Positions 1 to 9,224 of a stretch of DNA of 64,000 nt are shown one piece after another. Positions within the stretch are counted from its first letter, which is position 1; each line of letters opens with the position of its first letter. The DNA is from Motilimonas pumila (GTDB lineage: Bacteria > Pseudomonadota > Gammaproteobacteria > Enterobacterales > CBDFNC01). The stretch lies in the NCBI RefSeq assembly GCF_003596335.1, contig NZ_QZCH01000016.1, forward strand, positions 1-64,000, read 5' to 3'. The notes beneath the pieces were generated by a model, which ran no database searches, was not told the origin of the DNA, and worked only from the letters and a program-made list of their open reading frames with translations. A program made the translations under genes and the position numbers.

Positions 1-240
1 GAGTAATTGGTGCCAACTGAAGATCTTCCATCCAAGAATTTCTCAAATCCTTGCTTTTGGTGGGTGTCCTGTATATTCCTTACATACAGATAGATCTGGT
101 AGTGGCCCTGATGGTCGGTTTAGGTGATTAAGTGGTCAGCTTGTCAGATAACCACCGGTGGTGGACTGAGTAAAAGGACACAATTACAAAAAATCACTTT
201 TTTCAAACTGAAGTGTCAGGTCTTGTCTGAACTAATAAAC
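1..240. other. Intergenic tail of the T6SS island with rhs debris
   Basis: This stretch lies downstream of the leftward immunity gene. No intact gene is visible. It contains one recognisable element, a 69-base rhs-derived relic at 83-151, and otherwise unassigned sequence. The leftward reading frame of the relic continues past the homologous block into unrelated codons, which suggests the remains of a former toxin tip. Confidence 0.6.
83..151 (-). pseudogene. Degenerate rhs core fragment
   Basis: These 69 bases align without gaps to positions 1451-1519 inside the intact rhs gene. Both encode the stretch read as QADRLIAETDHQGHYQSYLY in the intact copy. In the relic, the Trp before QAD and the Glu in IAET have both become stop codons and Arg has become His, so it cannot be translated. 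Homology ends abruptly on both sides. Rhs loci often keep displaced core-end fragments with alternative toxin tips, so this is most simply a decayed orphan tip from an earlier recombination. Confidence 0.8.
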
Positions 241-597
241 TTAATCTAGCCACCTTCCTAAATTAGAACCATTAACGATTTCGCTATATGTTTCCTCATC
301 AATCAATTTCTCACTGTAAAGTTTATCCAATATTGACTCTAATATCTCAAAATCTTCTGAGCATCCAGTGTTGTTGATTAGCATAAGGATGCATTTATCA
401 AATAACTCAGTGAATTCAATGCGGCTAACTCTATCTTTTTTGAAGTTTTCATGTTGCTCTAGAATGAAATTCAATACGCAGTCCTTTGATGATTTATTCG
501 CAAAATACTCTTCGTCTTCATCCTCTGACTCAAACTTCATCGCCTTATCAATCTGATGGGATAGAATTTTAATTTTCTCTTTTATGTCTTTTTTCAT
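241..597 (-). CDS. Putative immunity protein for the Rhs toxin
   Basis: An acidic, soluble 118-residue protein with no signal peptide or membrane segment. An acidic run (SEDEDEEYF) lies near residue 25, and the rest looks alpha-helical. No family was recognised. Its ATG overlaps the rhs stop codon in an ATGA, so translation is probably coupled, the usual arrangement of a polymorphic toxin and its cytoplasmic antidote. The gene is visibly richer in A+T than the rhs core, as expected of a swappable toxin-immunity module. The role is inferred from position, size and acidity only. Confidence 0.6.
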   Translation of the reverse strand: MKKDIKEKIKILSHQIDKAMKFESEDEDEEYFANKSSKDCVLNFILEQHENFKKDRVSRIEFTELFDKCILMLINNTGCSEDFEILESILDKLYSEKLIDEETYSEIVNGSNLGRWLD

Positions 598-3500
598 TCT
601 ACAACCTTATAAGAATTAGATGGGATTGAACCTTCAATTAATACCTCCTTGTCTTTTCTTGCATATCTATAAGCAGGGTCATCTAGCGCCTTTCCAGTGG
701 AGGGGTCTATACCTTTTAATATATCATGAACTCTGGATAGCTCGATCTTTGAAGTGTCGACCTCAATAATAACACTTTTTTTTAATTTCCCTCTCTTGGG
801 GTTTGCTCGCGCATAACGCTTTGCTGCTCTTTTTGAACCCAGTGAATTATATTGAGTATTCAAACTCCCATCATCAACATGCTGTTGTATTGAGTAATCT
901 GCATTAATATCCTTAGGTTGTATGTCTTTCCCGTTAAGAGCATCTTTAGCTTGCGACTCTGTTAATGCTCTGAATTTTACTGTGGGCGCTTTTGGTTCAG
1001 GTAGAGGCTTAGAACTTGTAGAAACATCCCCCTCACAACACAACTCATCGCCTTTCTTATTCGCCAACCCCAGTGGGTCTATCCAGCCCGTAGGGTTAGG
1101 CACATATTGATAGTTATTGAGCCCGCCTGCAAGTCCAATCGGATCTAAGGTTAAAAACGCGGCGGTGTTGGGGTTGTAATAACGGTGCCGGTTGTAGTGC
1201 AGGCCGGTTTCTACATCATAGTACTGCCCCTGGAAGCGCAGGGGGCTGTGTATCTCTTCCACTTCCTGCTTGAGTACATTGCCGTAGGCACGGTATTGCA
1301 CGCTCCAGACAGTGTGGCCCAGCGCATCGGTAATTTCTTGTGGGGTGCCTAAGTGGTCCAGCTGGTAGTAAAAAACATCCGGCGTTGCATCGCTATCCGA
1401 GGTATTGGCTTCGCCCTTAATCAGGGCCAGTGGCTTAAAGGTCCCCGGCTCATACAGATAGCTCTGGTAGTGGCCTTGATGGTCGGTTTCGGCAATTAAG
1501 CGGTCAGCTTGCCAAATAAACTCCGTCTCGACCGCTGCTTGGTTGGGTTGATTTACCGTTTTAGCGTAACGCCTACCAAAGGCGTCGTACTGGTATTGTG
1601 CTACTGCGCCGTTTGGCATATTGGCTTTGATTAAACGGTGCTGACAGTCGTAGTGGTAATGCGTCACTAATTGCTGATTTTTACCGCGCTTTTCTTTTAT
1701 CAGGTTGCCAAATTCGTCGTATTCGAAATGGCAGTCTCCTTGAAAGGCTAAGCGATTGCCGGTGACCTGCTGTGTGGCTTGCTGGGTATGAGAGCTGTGA
1801 TTGGCCTTTGGTCCCAGTGTTTGCGCCAGTAAATGGCCAGCCGGGTCGTGCTGAAAGTGCTCTTCAATATTGCCGCGAACAGCAGCCAAGCGGGCGAGGG
1901 GGTCGTATTCATAGTGCTTATCGCCTTTTACGCTGTCGCTGAGGTGGGTCAGCTGACCGGCGGCGTCATATTGGTAGTGGCGCTGCTGTTTAAGCTGGCT
2001 AGCATTACCTTTACTAAGCGTATGTTGCTGCTGGGAATGCGCGGTTAAACGGCCTTGTTCGTCGTATTGGTATTCACTGGTTAACCCGCCTTGCGTACGC
2101 CTTGTTTCAAGGCCGTGCTGAAATACATGTTGGGTAAGCACTTGACCATTTAAGCTGATGCCCGCGAGTTGGCCTTGCTGATATTGGTAGTCGACTTGTT
2201 GTGCGTCGGGCAGTTGCCAGCGTTTGATTTGACCGAGTTCGTCGTAATCATAAAATTGGCTCGCCCAGCCTTGGTGTTCTTCGGTCAGTTGGCCCATGAT
2301 ATCGTATTGCCAATACAAGGGACGCTCGCCGTCATCCACGCCAACTAAACGCCCTTGCGTATCATATTGAAACGCGATGACTTGACCATCTGGCAAGGTT
2401 TTTGTCATCAGCCTTCCCATGATGTCACGTTCGAAACGGGTTTCGAGAATCGTGCCAGCCAGGCCAATGTGGCGTTTTACGGTGAGGTTACCCTGCAAGT
2501 CATACTCGTATTCACTGGCGATGCCATCAAATCCGACTTCGCGTTTTACTAATCCATTCGGGTAGTAATGAATGAAATACTGCTCGCCTTTTTCATTGCT
2601 TATCTGAGAGACAAATCGTTGCGGGTTATCGTATTGGTAACGTAAAAAACTGCCATCAGGTTGAGTGCGTTGACTGACCAGATGAAGGTTATCATGGTAG
2701 TCGTATCGGGTTTGATGGCCATGCTCATCCGTTTCAAGGGTTATTTTACCGTAAGCGTTGTATTGGTATTGTCGAGATGATTTATTCGGTAAGACAATTT
2801 TGCTTAGGCGGTTGGCGTCATCCCATTCAAATTGGGTGATCGCACCGTTTGCTTCTTGGCGCAAAATTTGTCTGCCAAGGGCATCGTACCGATAGCGAAT
2901 TTGTCCACCTTGAGGCAAATTTTCATTGATGAGTTGACCTAATTTGTTCCAGCTAAATTGATGTTTAGTATTATCTGGGTATTGGATGTCGGTCAACAAA
3001 CCTTGTTTGTCGTATTGGTACTGGGTGGATTGGCCAAGGGGGGTTATTTGCTCGGTCACGCTGCCTTGAGCATTGTGTTTAAAGCGCCAACGGGCCTTAC
3101 CTTGGCTAACCGTACGTAAGTTTCCTCGCACGAATTGATATTGTGTAGCTTGGCCGTCAGGTGATACTTTAGCGGCTAATGCGCCATTGCTATCATAGTG
3201 GTATTCGGTGATACCGCCGAGCGGGTCAACCTGCGCGGTTATTTGGCCATCTTCGTTGTATTGGTAATGAGTTTGGGCACCATCGGGATCTTGTTGTAAT
3301 ACTAACTTGGCATCTTCATTATGTTGATAAACTTCAGTGCTGCCATTGGCATGGGTAACGGTGACTTGACCGGCTTCATCATCCCAGTCGTAGGTCGCTT
3401 CAAAGCCGGTATTACTCCAATGTTTGATGGCTCGGGCGTGTTTGTCTTCGCCTTGCCATTGCCAAAAAAACGCAGCGCCACCTGCTAAAGTACGTTGCTT

Positions 3501-4472
3501 GATTAAATGATTGGCATGGTACTGATACTGTTCACCTTCACCAAGTGGGTTAGCATTCGCCACAAGCTGACCGGCATCATTGTATTGATAACGCTGCAGT
3601 ATTTTTAATGTTTGCCATTGGTCACTGCCAGGGGTGAGTTGCTTGATAGCCAGTTGGGTGATGTTGTGCTGCTCGTTATACCCAAGAGTAAGGCTAATAT
3701 TTTGCTCATTGGTCAAGGCCAGTGGGCGCTTTAGCGCATCGTAAGTCAGAGTCAAGCGATTGCCATATTGGTCGGAAAACCCGGTTAAGCGCGCAAAATC
3801 ACCTTTGCGCTCAAAATGGCAAAACATACCGTTAGATTGCGACAATATGTATTCATTTTCGCTGCTACCCAAATAGATGGCTGATTTAGCCATCGGGTTA
3901 TGCACACTAGGTGACTGCTGTGTTGGCTCTGGAAATTGGGTTTGATTATTTTCTGCGTCAAACCAGCTGACATTGCCGTCTTCAAAGACCAAGTTTTGAA
4001 CAAAAGGGTGGCTCCAACCTGGTCCAAAACCTAAGTCTGTTTCTATCGAGCTGGATTTGTATAAACGTTTAAAATCAAACTCGATGATTCCAGGCAGGTG
4101 ACCGTCATCAACTTTAAGCAGCTCTTCACCCGTGACCATAGAGATGGGACACCCGCTGGTTTTAGTATCGTCGGCGGATTGCGTTTTTTTCTCAGCTTGG
4201 TTAGTGGTGGCTTGATTGTGTTTATTGTTAGCTTCAATGACTTCTATTCGACCGTTCGCCCCCCCACTGCGTTTTTGTGAGGTAGCACCTTCGAGTTTGT
4301 TACCGTTTACGGGCTGCGTTTTATTCAGGTGAATGGCATGGCCGTTAACACCAGAGTGTGCCGGTTTACGAAGTATGCCAATATTTCCTTGTGTGTCCGC
4401 TTTTACTAATTTAAGTATTTTTTGTATTTTTTTGACTACATCAACCGCGCGTGTTCGTTTCATGGGGATCAT
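594..4472 (-). CDS. Rhs/YD-repeat polymorphic toxin, probable T6SS effector
   Basis: A 1,292-residue Rhs protein. After a low-complexity N-terminus (about 1-105) comes a DUF6531-like segment (CPISMVTGEELL), then many YD repeats (about 240-1030), then the Rhs core-associated end (DHLGTPQEIT, HYNRHRYYNP, DPIGLAGGLNNYQY) closing at DPLGLA near residue 1137. Family knowledge says the core forms a cocoon around a cleaved C-terminal toxin. The last 155 residues are the variable tip. They show an Arg (FRALTESQA, about 1168), an NSLGSKRAAKRYA block (about 1210), VIIEVDTSKI, and a late Glu (KEVLIEG, about 1276). This is a pattern like ADP-ribosyltransferase toxins of the R-S-E class, but a tentative reading. 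No PAAR domain or N-terminal membrane helices are present, unusual for a T6SS Rhs. It is preceded by 4482-5600 and coupled to the immunity gene. Confidence 0.88.
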   Translation of the reverse strand: MIPMKRTRAVDVVKKIQKILKLVKADTQGNIGILRKPAHSGVNGHAIHLNKTQPVNGNKLEGATSQKRSGGANGRIEVIEANNKHNQATTNQAEKKTQSADDTKTSGCPISMVTGEELLKVDDGHLPGIIEFDFKRLYKSSSIETDLGFGPGWSHPFVQNLVFEDGNVSWFDAENNQTQFPEPTQQSPSVHNPMAKSAIYLGSSENEYILSQSNGMFCHFERKGDFARLTGFSDQYGNRLTLTYDALKRPLALTNEQNISLTLGYNEQHNITQLAIKQLTPGSDQWQTLKILQRYQYNDAGQLVANANPLGEGEQYQYHANHLIKQRTLAGGAAFFWQWQGEDKHARAIKHWSNTGFEATYDWDDEAGQVTVTHANGSTEVYQHNEDAKLVLQQDPDGAQTHYQYNEDGQITAQVDPLGGITEYHYDSNGALAAKVSPDGQATQYQFVRGNLRTVSQGKARWRFKHNAQGSVTEQITPLGQSTQYQYDKQGLLTDIQYPDNTKHQFSWNKLGQLINENLPQGGQIRYRYDALGRQILRQEANGAITQFEWDDANRLSKIVLPNKSSRQYQYNAYGKITLETDEHGHQTRYDYHDNLHLVSQRTQPDGSFLRYQYDNPQRFVSQISNEKGEQYFIHYYPNGLVKREVGFDGIASEYEYDLQGNLTVKRHIGLAGTILETRFERDIMGRLMTKTLPDGQVIAFQYDTQGRLVGVDDGERPLYWQYDIMGQLTEEHQGWASQFYDYDELGQIKRWQLPDAQQVDYQYQQGQLAGISLNGQVLTQHVFQHGLETRRTQGGLTSEYQYDEQGRLTAHSQQQHTLSKGNASQLKQQRHYQYDAAGQLTHLSDSVKGDKHYEYDPLARLAAVRGNIEEHFQHDPAGHLLAQTLGPKANHSSHTQQATQQVTGNRLAFQGDCHFEYDEFGNLIKEKRGKNQQLVTHYHYDCQHRLIKANMPNGAVAQYQYDAFGRRYAKTVNQPNQAAVETEFIWQADRLIAETDHQGHYQSYLYEPGTFKPLALIKGEANTSDSDATPDVFYYQLDHLGTPQEITDALGHTVWSVQYRAYGNVLKQEVEEIHSPLRFQGQYYDVETGLHYNRHRYYNPNTAAFLTLDPIGLAGGLNNYQYVPNPTGWIDPLGLANKKGDELCCEGDVSTSSKPLPEPKAPTVKFRALTESQAKDALNGKDIQPKDINADYSIQQHVDDGSLNTQYNSLGSKRAAKRYARANPKRGKLKKSVIIEVDTSKIELSRVHDILKGIDPSTGKALDDPAYRYARKDKEVLIEGSIPSNSYKVVE

Positions 4473-4481
4473 GTTCCTAAA

Positions 4482-5600
4482 TTAGTTGATAACAGCTGCA
4501 ACACTGGCTGCATCTCTTAAGCGGTTAAGATTTTTGATAATGGCTCCGCCGGGTATCAATAAACTGATAACCACCTCTACGAGTATCGCTGCTAAGGTTT
4601 TGGAGGCTATATCAAATAATTGCGCAGGACTCAGTAGCTTACACCAGGAATAAATGGCATTGATGCATAAAAAACATCTGGCTTCGTCTTTTAACAAGGT
4701 GAGCAAGTCGGCCATTTCTTGTTTGGCGCTCGCCATCATTTGTTCTATTTTGTCAGCATCGGTATATTGCATGAGTAGTTTTTTTAACTTACTTGGATTA
4801 GCTAATAACTCAAATAAACCTTTGATTTCATCCCAAGCGTCGAGTACAGCGTCAATCATATTGTCAAAGAATTTAATGACTTCTTTGCTCATATCAATGC
4901 CATTGTCGAGGTAGTCTTGCCAGTCTTGTTTTTGTATTTGCCATTCACTGTCTAGCCAATTTGCGAGCTTATCTATGGTGCCATCATAAGAAGCCAGCAG
5001 GTTGGCCATATCTTGGTCTGTTACGTCTGGCTCAAAAGTAATTCTGAGGGGCTTTCCACCATAGGTTGCGGGATCCAGTTGTACTTCTTTAATGCCATTG
5101 GCGTCTACTTGGCCAGAGTAAGCTGGTCCTATATCGTGATACTTGGCCACTTTTTGCATACGTTTTGTGGCGCCATAGCCAGCTTCTACTTCCACGTATT
5201 CAACGCGGAAAGCTTGAATTTTGAAGGGTGTATTGGCAATAGGGACAAACTCTTCCGTTTCAAAATTATGCACTATGTGTAGCTTGCCATTAAGTGGACA
5301 AGTGACAAAATCTGTCTCTAGCTCATTACTGTCATAACTTGCTGAGGCTCGTTCTTTGTTATTGACGATGATGCGTTGATCCATCTCTAACACCCAGCTT
5401 TTCCACCAGGATGTCATGTCTTTTTTGTAATCATCAATCGAACTACAAAAAGCCTGCCTGATGTCTTGGTAATAGCTGTCAAGGTTCATCTGTGGTTGGC
5501 TAGGTGGGGATCCAGCGTTATTGTTTGTTGCAACACTTTGACTAGAAGCGTCATAGGCTTTCCCTGTGACAGCAGTCTGACTATTAGCATAAAATGTCAT
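4482..5600 (-). CDS. Rhs-associated protein of unknown function with hydrophobic C-terminus
   Basis: A 372-residue protein not confidently assigned to a family. Residues 1-35 are Ser/Asn/Gln-rich. Residues 90-190 look beta-rich, with a YSGQVDANGIKEV motif reminiscent of transthyretin-like domains. Residues 195-310 are helical and charged. Residues about 325-350 form a hydrophobic segment (LAAILVEVVISLLIPGGA) that could span a membrane. It overlaps the DUF4123 gene by an ATGA and ends 9 bases before rhs, so it is tightly in operon with both. Since the following Rhs lacks the PAAR and membrane helices that T6SS Rhs proteins usually carry, this may supply such functions as a separate polypeptide. 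That is inference; it could also be an independent effector. Confidence 0.6.
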   Translation of the reverse strand: MTFYANSQTAVTGKAYDASSQSVATNNNAGSPPSQPQMNLDSYYQDIRQAFCSSIDDYKKDMTSWWKSWVLEMDQRIIVNNKERASASYDSNELETDFVTCPLNGKLHIVHNFETEEFVPIANTPFKIQAFRVEYVEVEAGYGATKRMQKVAKYHDIGPAYSGQVDANGIKEVQLDPATYGGKPLRITFEPDVTDQDMANLLASYDGTIDKLANWLDSEWQIQKQDWQDYLDNGIDMSKEVIKFFDNMIDAVLDAWDEIKGLFELLANPSKLKKLLMQYTDADKIEQMMASAKQEMADLLTLLKDEARCFLCINAIYSWCKLLSPAQLFDIASKTLAAILVEVVISLLIPGGAIIKNLNRLRDAASVAAVIN

Positions 5601-6313
5601 CGGTATACTTCCCTTGTGAGGCTTTCTATTAAGCGCTTATTGAGCTCTGGCGTTTGACCATATTTCCTTGTTAAGCGATTGACTTTTGCTGTGATGATCG
5701 CGGGAGGAAAAGCGAAGAATAAATCAGCGTGTTGTTCTTTAAGCCATTTCAAGGTGTTTACTTCCAAGGTGCGGGAGTCCTTCTCTTGAAAGCGCGTGAG
5801 TGAGGCTTTACTGATTTCAAACCAAGGAAACGCTTTTTCGCTGGCTTGGTCTGTCATCGCTGGGTTTGTTACTTGCTCAAGTTGACTGTGCCAAGCAGCA
5901 AATGGGCCCATCAATTGGCTTTTTTCTTGGTCCGATAATTGGTTTAATATCCCAAAGCTGGCGTCTGGATCGAAAAAGCGGAAAAATACGTGTTTGCCAG
6001 TAGGCAGCCAGATTTGCGAGATACTGCACAAGTGCTTTTTGGCTTCTGAAATAGACAGCGGGGTACTCACTACCAAGCCCCAATCATTTTGTTGTTGCGC
6101 CATTTCTTCAAAAAAACTGTCGTCGGGTAAAGGCGCAATGTATGGCATTGCATCTTTCCAGTTTGCGTATTCTGTTCCTGCCCATATGGGCATTACTTCT
6201 GCTGCACTATGGCTAAAGTAACACCGAAGTGGCTCGGCATCGGAAGTCGAGTTCAACACTATGTACTGATGGTAATGCGCTGATTGATTTATCCGTTCAA
6301 TTAAATGTTTCAT
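5597..6313 (-). CDS. DUF4123 effector adaptor/chaperone (Tap/TEC family)
   Basis: A DUF4123-like protein of about 238 residues. The family (Tap-1/TEC) loads specific cargo onto a cognate VgrG and is encoded between the two, exactly as here. Family features include YIVLNSTSDAEPLRCYF at the start, the segment from EYANWKDAMPYIAPL, WGLVVSTPLSISEAKKHL, and HVFFRFFDP in the middle. The start is set at MKHLIERIN (6313) because GGGAGG lies five bases upstream; earlier in-frame starts at 6337 (TTG) and 6325 would overlap vgrG. Its stop overlaps the next gene by four bases. The cargo is presumably 4482-5600 and/or the Rhs protein. Confidence 0.82.
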   Translation of the reverse strand: MKHLIERINQSAHYHQYIVLNSTSDAEPLRCYFSHSAAEVMPIWAGTEYANWKDAMPYIAPLPDDSFFEEMAQQQNDWGLVVSTPLSISEAKKHLCSISQIWLPTGKHVFFRFFDPDASFGILNQLSDQEKSQLMGPFAAWHSQLEQVTNPAMTDQASEKAFPWFEISKASLTRFQEKDSRTLEVNTLKWLKEQHADLFFAFPPAIITAKVNRLTRKYGQTPELNKRLIESLTREVYR

Positions 6314-6324
6314 TTGACCTCCCA

Positions 6325-8367
6325 TCAGACAGCACAACTGCCGTCTTTACATGGTTCACATTCTTCACAAAATGGCACCTTTGCCGACAACGTTGTTAAT
6401 TGGGCTGGCGTTAAAGGCGGTAGCTCGTTAGTAAAAGCAACTGCTTGTTCCACGCCTTGTGGCAGTTCTGGCGGTTGGCCGCCATAACCTTTGCCTGAGC
6501 CAGCGCTGCCGCCAGCATTAAGGTTGATGGCAGGGCCAGATAGGTGCACGCCGCCGCCGTCAATTTTAATAAAGCTGCCGCCGGCTTTTAAAGTAAGCTC
6601 AGAGCCAGCTTCTAACACAATTTTTACCCCAGCTTGATGGTGAATTTCGGTGCCGGCTTTGACCAATTGCGCAGTGGCGACTTTTTCGTGGCGATTTTGA
6701 TCAACAACATCGGTATGTTCATCGAGCGTGTGCAGGTGGTGATTTTGGTCGACGCTGGTGTGTTGTTGGCCGTTTATTAATTGATAGTCGTGGCGATCTG
6801 TTTGGTGATGGGCGTCTTGTTTGATGTGGCGCGCTTGATCGTTTTCTACCAAGCTGTTTTGATCTTTTTGCGCATGCAGGTAAATCTCTTCTTGGCCGAC
6901 TTCGTCTTCAAACCTAAGCTCATTGTAGCCTTCCGCTTTATGGCTTTGGCTTCTTAATACGGTTCGGGTTTTATGCTCAGGCAGTGCATACGGTGGCTTA
7001 TGGGTGGCGTGATAGGTGCGCCCAGTGATGATCGGTTGGTCCGGGTCGCCTTCCAGAAAGCTCACTATCACTTCATGGCCAATACGTGGGATCGCCATCG
7101 CGCCATATTGCGCGCCAGCCCAACCTTGCGCTACGCGTACCCAACAGCTGGCATTTTCGTCGTTATCGCTGTATCTGTCCCATGGAAATTGTATTTTTAC
7201 TCTGCCATGTTCATCGCAATATATTTCTTCGCCCTTTGGCCCGGTGACGGTGGCAATTTGTGGGCCATCTACACGGGGTTTGGCGGTGATATCTGCCTTC
7301 CATTGGCGGTGCGCGGGCATCACGATAGCGTGGTTATGATAGCGGGTCATGCCTTGGTCCCCGTATTCTTGTAATGCTTGTGGCTGTTCGCCTGAATGGG
7401 TGACTTTGAGGCACTGCCAATCACGGTTATTGGCGTCGTTGTTGTGGTCTATTAGGTCAAACTTTAATCCCGCAAACAGGCTTGGGAAGTTGCTTTGTAT
7501 CTTAGCCGTAATGCTGTCACGGTTGAGGTATTGTTGCCTGACATTGGAAAACTTGGCACCAGTACCATCGTCTTTGTAACGACCCGGAAAATCAAAGTGT
7601 TCGTAAGTTTGACGTTGAAAGTCTAATTCTACGCCTACTTGATTTTGCATAAAGCGGTAGTTCGGCTTTTTAAAACTGTAGTCTTGCAGTGCCACCTTAG
7701 CTGGGGTCACTTGGCTGTTTAAGGTTAAAGATGAGATAAAATGGGTTTTCGCGTAGCCACCTACTTTGGCGTTATATTGCACCGGCTGAGACAGGGATAC
7801 CAAGGATTGGGCATCATCACAAAAGACCATTTCGTGTTTATTGTTTTGATGGAAAAAAAAGTAAAACAATCCCTCTTCTGCGGCAAGGCGGTTGATAAAA
7901 TCGAGATCAGACTCACGGTATTGCACGCAGTATTCTCGAGTCGCAGGGGGGGTCTTAATGCTGAACGCGTAATCATTAATGCCCATCTCTTGCAATAATA
8001 TGCTGATGATTTCTGCGGCATTCAATTGTTGAAAAATACGCGAGTTGTGGCGCAAACACAGTCGTTTTGCAGCAGGGCTTAAAATGAGTTTGTAGGCCGT
8101 GTGATGATGGCCAATATCTGCTTGGGTAAATGCACTGACTATGCCGTGAATATGGCGTAAGACTTCGCCATCTTGCCACAGGGTTAATTGCGCAGTCTTA
8201 TCGACAACTTGTTGTGCGGTGATGCCACTCTGTTCGCTGACCAATTGGCATTCGAACTCAAACGGCGTTGAAAGTTGTTCATTGCCTGTAAAATTCGTGA
8301 CAGCAAAAGTTTCTGGATCTAAGTCTTCGCAAGTTAAGGTAAATTGCAGCCCCGTTTGATCAGCCAT
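6325..8367 (-). CDS. vgrG: VgrG-1, T6SS spike protein (TssI)
   Basis: About 680 residues. The N-terminal phage gpD-like region (about 10-370; NRLAAEEGLFYFF, YRESDLDF) is followed by the gp5-like OB domain (EEIYCDEHGRVKIQFPWDR, YGAMAIPRIGHEVIVSFLEGDPDQP) and a beta-needle with repeated short motifs (LEAGSELTLKAGGSFIKIDG). It forms the trimeric tip that punctures target cells. The start is placed at ATG 8367 (MADQTGLQF), with AAGGA eight bases upstream, rather than at the longer frame start 8403. The extreme C-terminus is a four-cysteine tail, CEECEPCKDGSC, absent from VgrG-2. Followed directly by the DUF4123 gene. Confidence 0.95.
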   Translation of the reverse strand: MADQTGLQFTLTCEDLDPETFAVTNFTGNEQLSTPFEFECQLVSEQSGITAQQVVDKTAQLTLWQDGEVLRHIHGIVSAFTQADIGHHHTAYKLILSPAAKRLCLRHNSRIFQQLNAAEIISILLQEMGINDYAFSIKTPPATREYCVQYRESDLDFINRLAAEEGLFYFFFHQNNKHEMVFCDDAQSLVSLSQPVQYNAKVGGYAKTHFISSLTLNSQVTPAKVALQDYSFKKPNYRFMQNQVGVELDFQRQTYEHFDFPGRYKDDGTGAKFSNVRQQYLNRDSITAKIQSNFPSLFAGLKFDLIDHNNDANNRDWQCLKVTHSGEQPQALQEYGDQGMTRYHNHAIVMPAHRQWKADITAKPRVDGPQIATVTGPKGEEIYCDEHGRVKIQFPWDRYSDNDENASCWVRVAQGWAGAQYGAMAIPRIGHEVIVSFLEGDPDQPIITGRTYHATHKPPYALPEHKTRTVLRSQSHKAEGYNELRFEDEVGQEEIYLHAQKDQNSLVENDQARHIKQDAHHQTDRHDYQLINGQQHTSVDQNHHLHTLDEHTDVVDQNRHEKVATAQLVKAGTEIHHQAGVKIVLEAGSELTLKAGGSFIKIDGGGVHLSGPAINLNAGGSAGSGKGYGGQPPELPQGVEQAVAFTNELPPLTPAQLTTLSAKVPFCEECEPCKDGSCAV

Positions 8368-8468
8368 AATACATTCCTTGGAAAGTGAAAAGTGAAAGCC
8401 CACTGCGAGCAGGGAGTGGTGCGCTAAAGTGTGTTTGGCCGCATGGGCTCAACAGTGATTTACAATGA

Positions 8469-9224
8469 TTACTCACCTAGGCTGGCTCCTTGCGCTTGTT
8501 GCATTGTTTGCTCGATGCTGACGTGTTCTAGTATTGGTTTATTTGGTTCAACCAGTTGATAAAGCTCGGTTGCTGTGAGCTGGCCATTTATTTCTTCATA
8601 CGCTACATAATATTGATGTTGGGGCAGGGTGACTTGTTGCTGCTTATGCTGCAATACGAGTGTTGGAGTCCCTTGAGCCAAACTGTTTGAGTTGAAATAT
8701 GCAAGCAGCTTAAAGTCTGCGTTTTGACTAATTGGGATAGCCACTTGGTGTTGCTTGGCTACTTTTTCGGCGATGCTCGCGTCATCCAACAAAGGTGATA
8801 AAGTGCCGCTAAATAGCTGTCGGTACTGGTCGAACCAGTTGGCGTTAAATGGTTGTTTGATACCACAACGAAACTTTCGTATAGGAATATTGATGGCGCT
8901 GACCAAGTCAATATATACGCAGTCTATAAGGTTGGCTTGCTTGGCGTCGAAGGTAAAATATACTTGATCCATAAAAGCGGCATAGTAGATGGCAGTTCGC
9001 TCATTAAAAGTGCTTAGCGCTACGTATTGATTACTGTTGGTGGACGAGAATACTTGCTCTATCTGCCATTGTTTATCGCCTTGAGTGATCGTTAACGTGT
9101 TGTTATCTGCTTGACGAAATTGCGCTGTTGGGGGCTGCGCCGGGATATTGGTTGCGGCGTTTACTTGAGCCACAAAGCCAATCATTGCCACCAAGGCGGT
9201 AAATCCCATCATGAGGCTGGCCAT
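8469..9224 (-). CDS. Putative periplasmic immunity protein for the GH19 effector
   Basis: A 251-residue protein with a clear N-terminal signal peptide (hydrophobic MGFTALVAMIGFVAQVNA, likely cleaved after AQVNA). The mature part is beta-rich and contains two Cys (DCVYIDL and KFRCGI) that could pair in the periplasm. No family was recognised. It overlaps the preceding cell-wall hydrolase gene by 16 bases. A toxin that attacks peptidoglycan needs a periplasmic antidote, so immunity is the obvious inference from export and position. No sequence motif proves it. Confidence 0.6.
   Translation of the reverse strand: MASLMMGFTALVAMIGFVAQVNAATNIPAQPPTAQFRQADNNTLTITQGDKQWQIEQVFSSTNSNQYVALSTFNERTAIYYAAFMDQVYFTFDAKQANLIDCVYIDLVSAINIPIRKFRCGIKQPFNANWFDQYRQLFSGTLSPLLDDASIAEKVAKQHQVAIPISQNADFKLLAYFNSNSLAQGTPTLVLQHKQQQVTLPQHQYYVAYEEINGQLTATELYQLVEPNKPILEHVSIEQTMQQAQGASLGE

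Noticed and set aside
6973-7374. A 133-codon rightward frame within vgrG-1
   Set aside because: Lies wholly antisense to a well-supported VgrG; no ribosome site or family resemblance.
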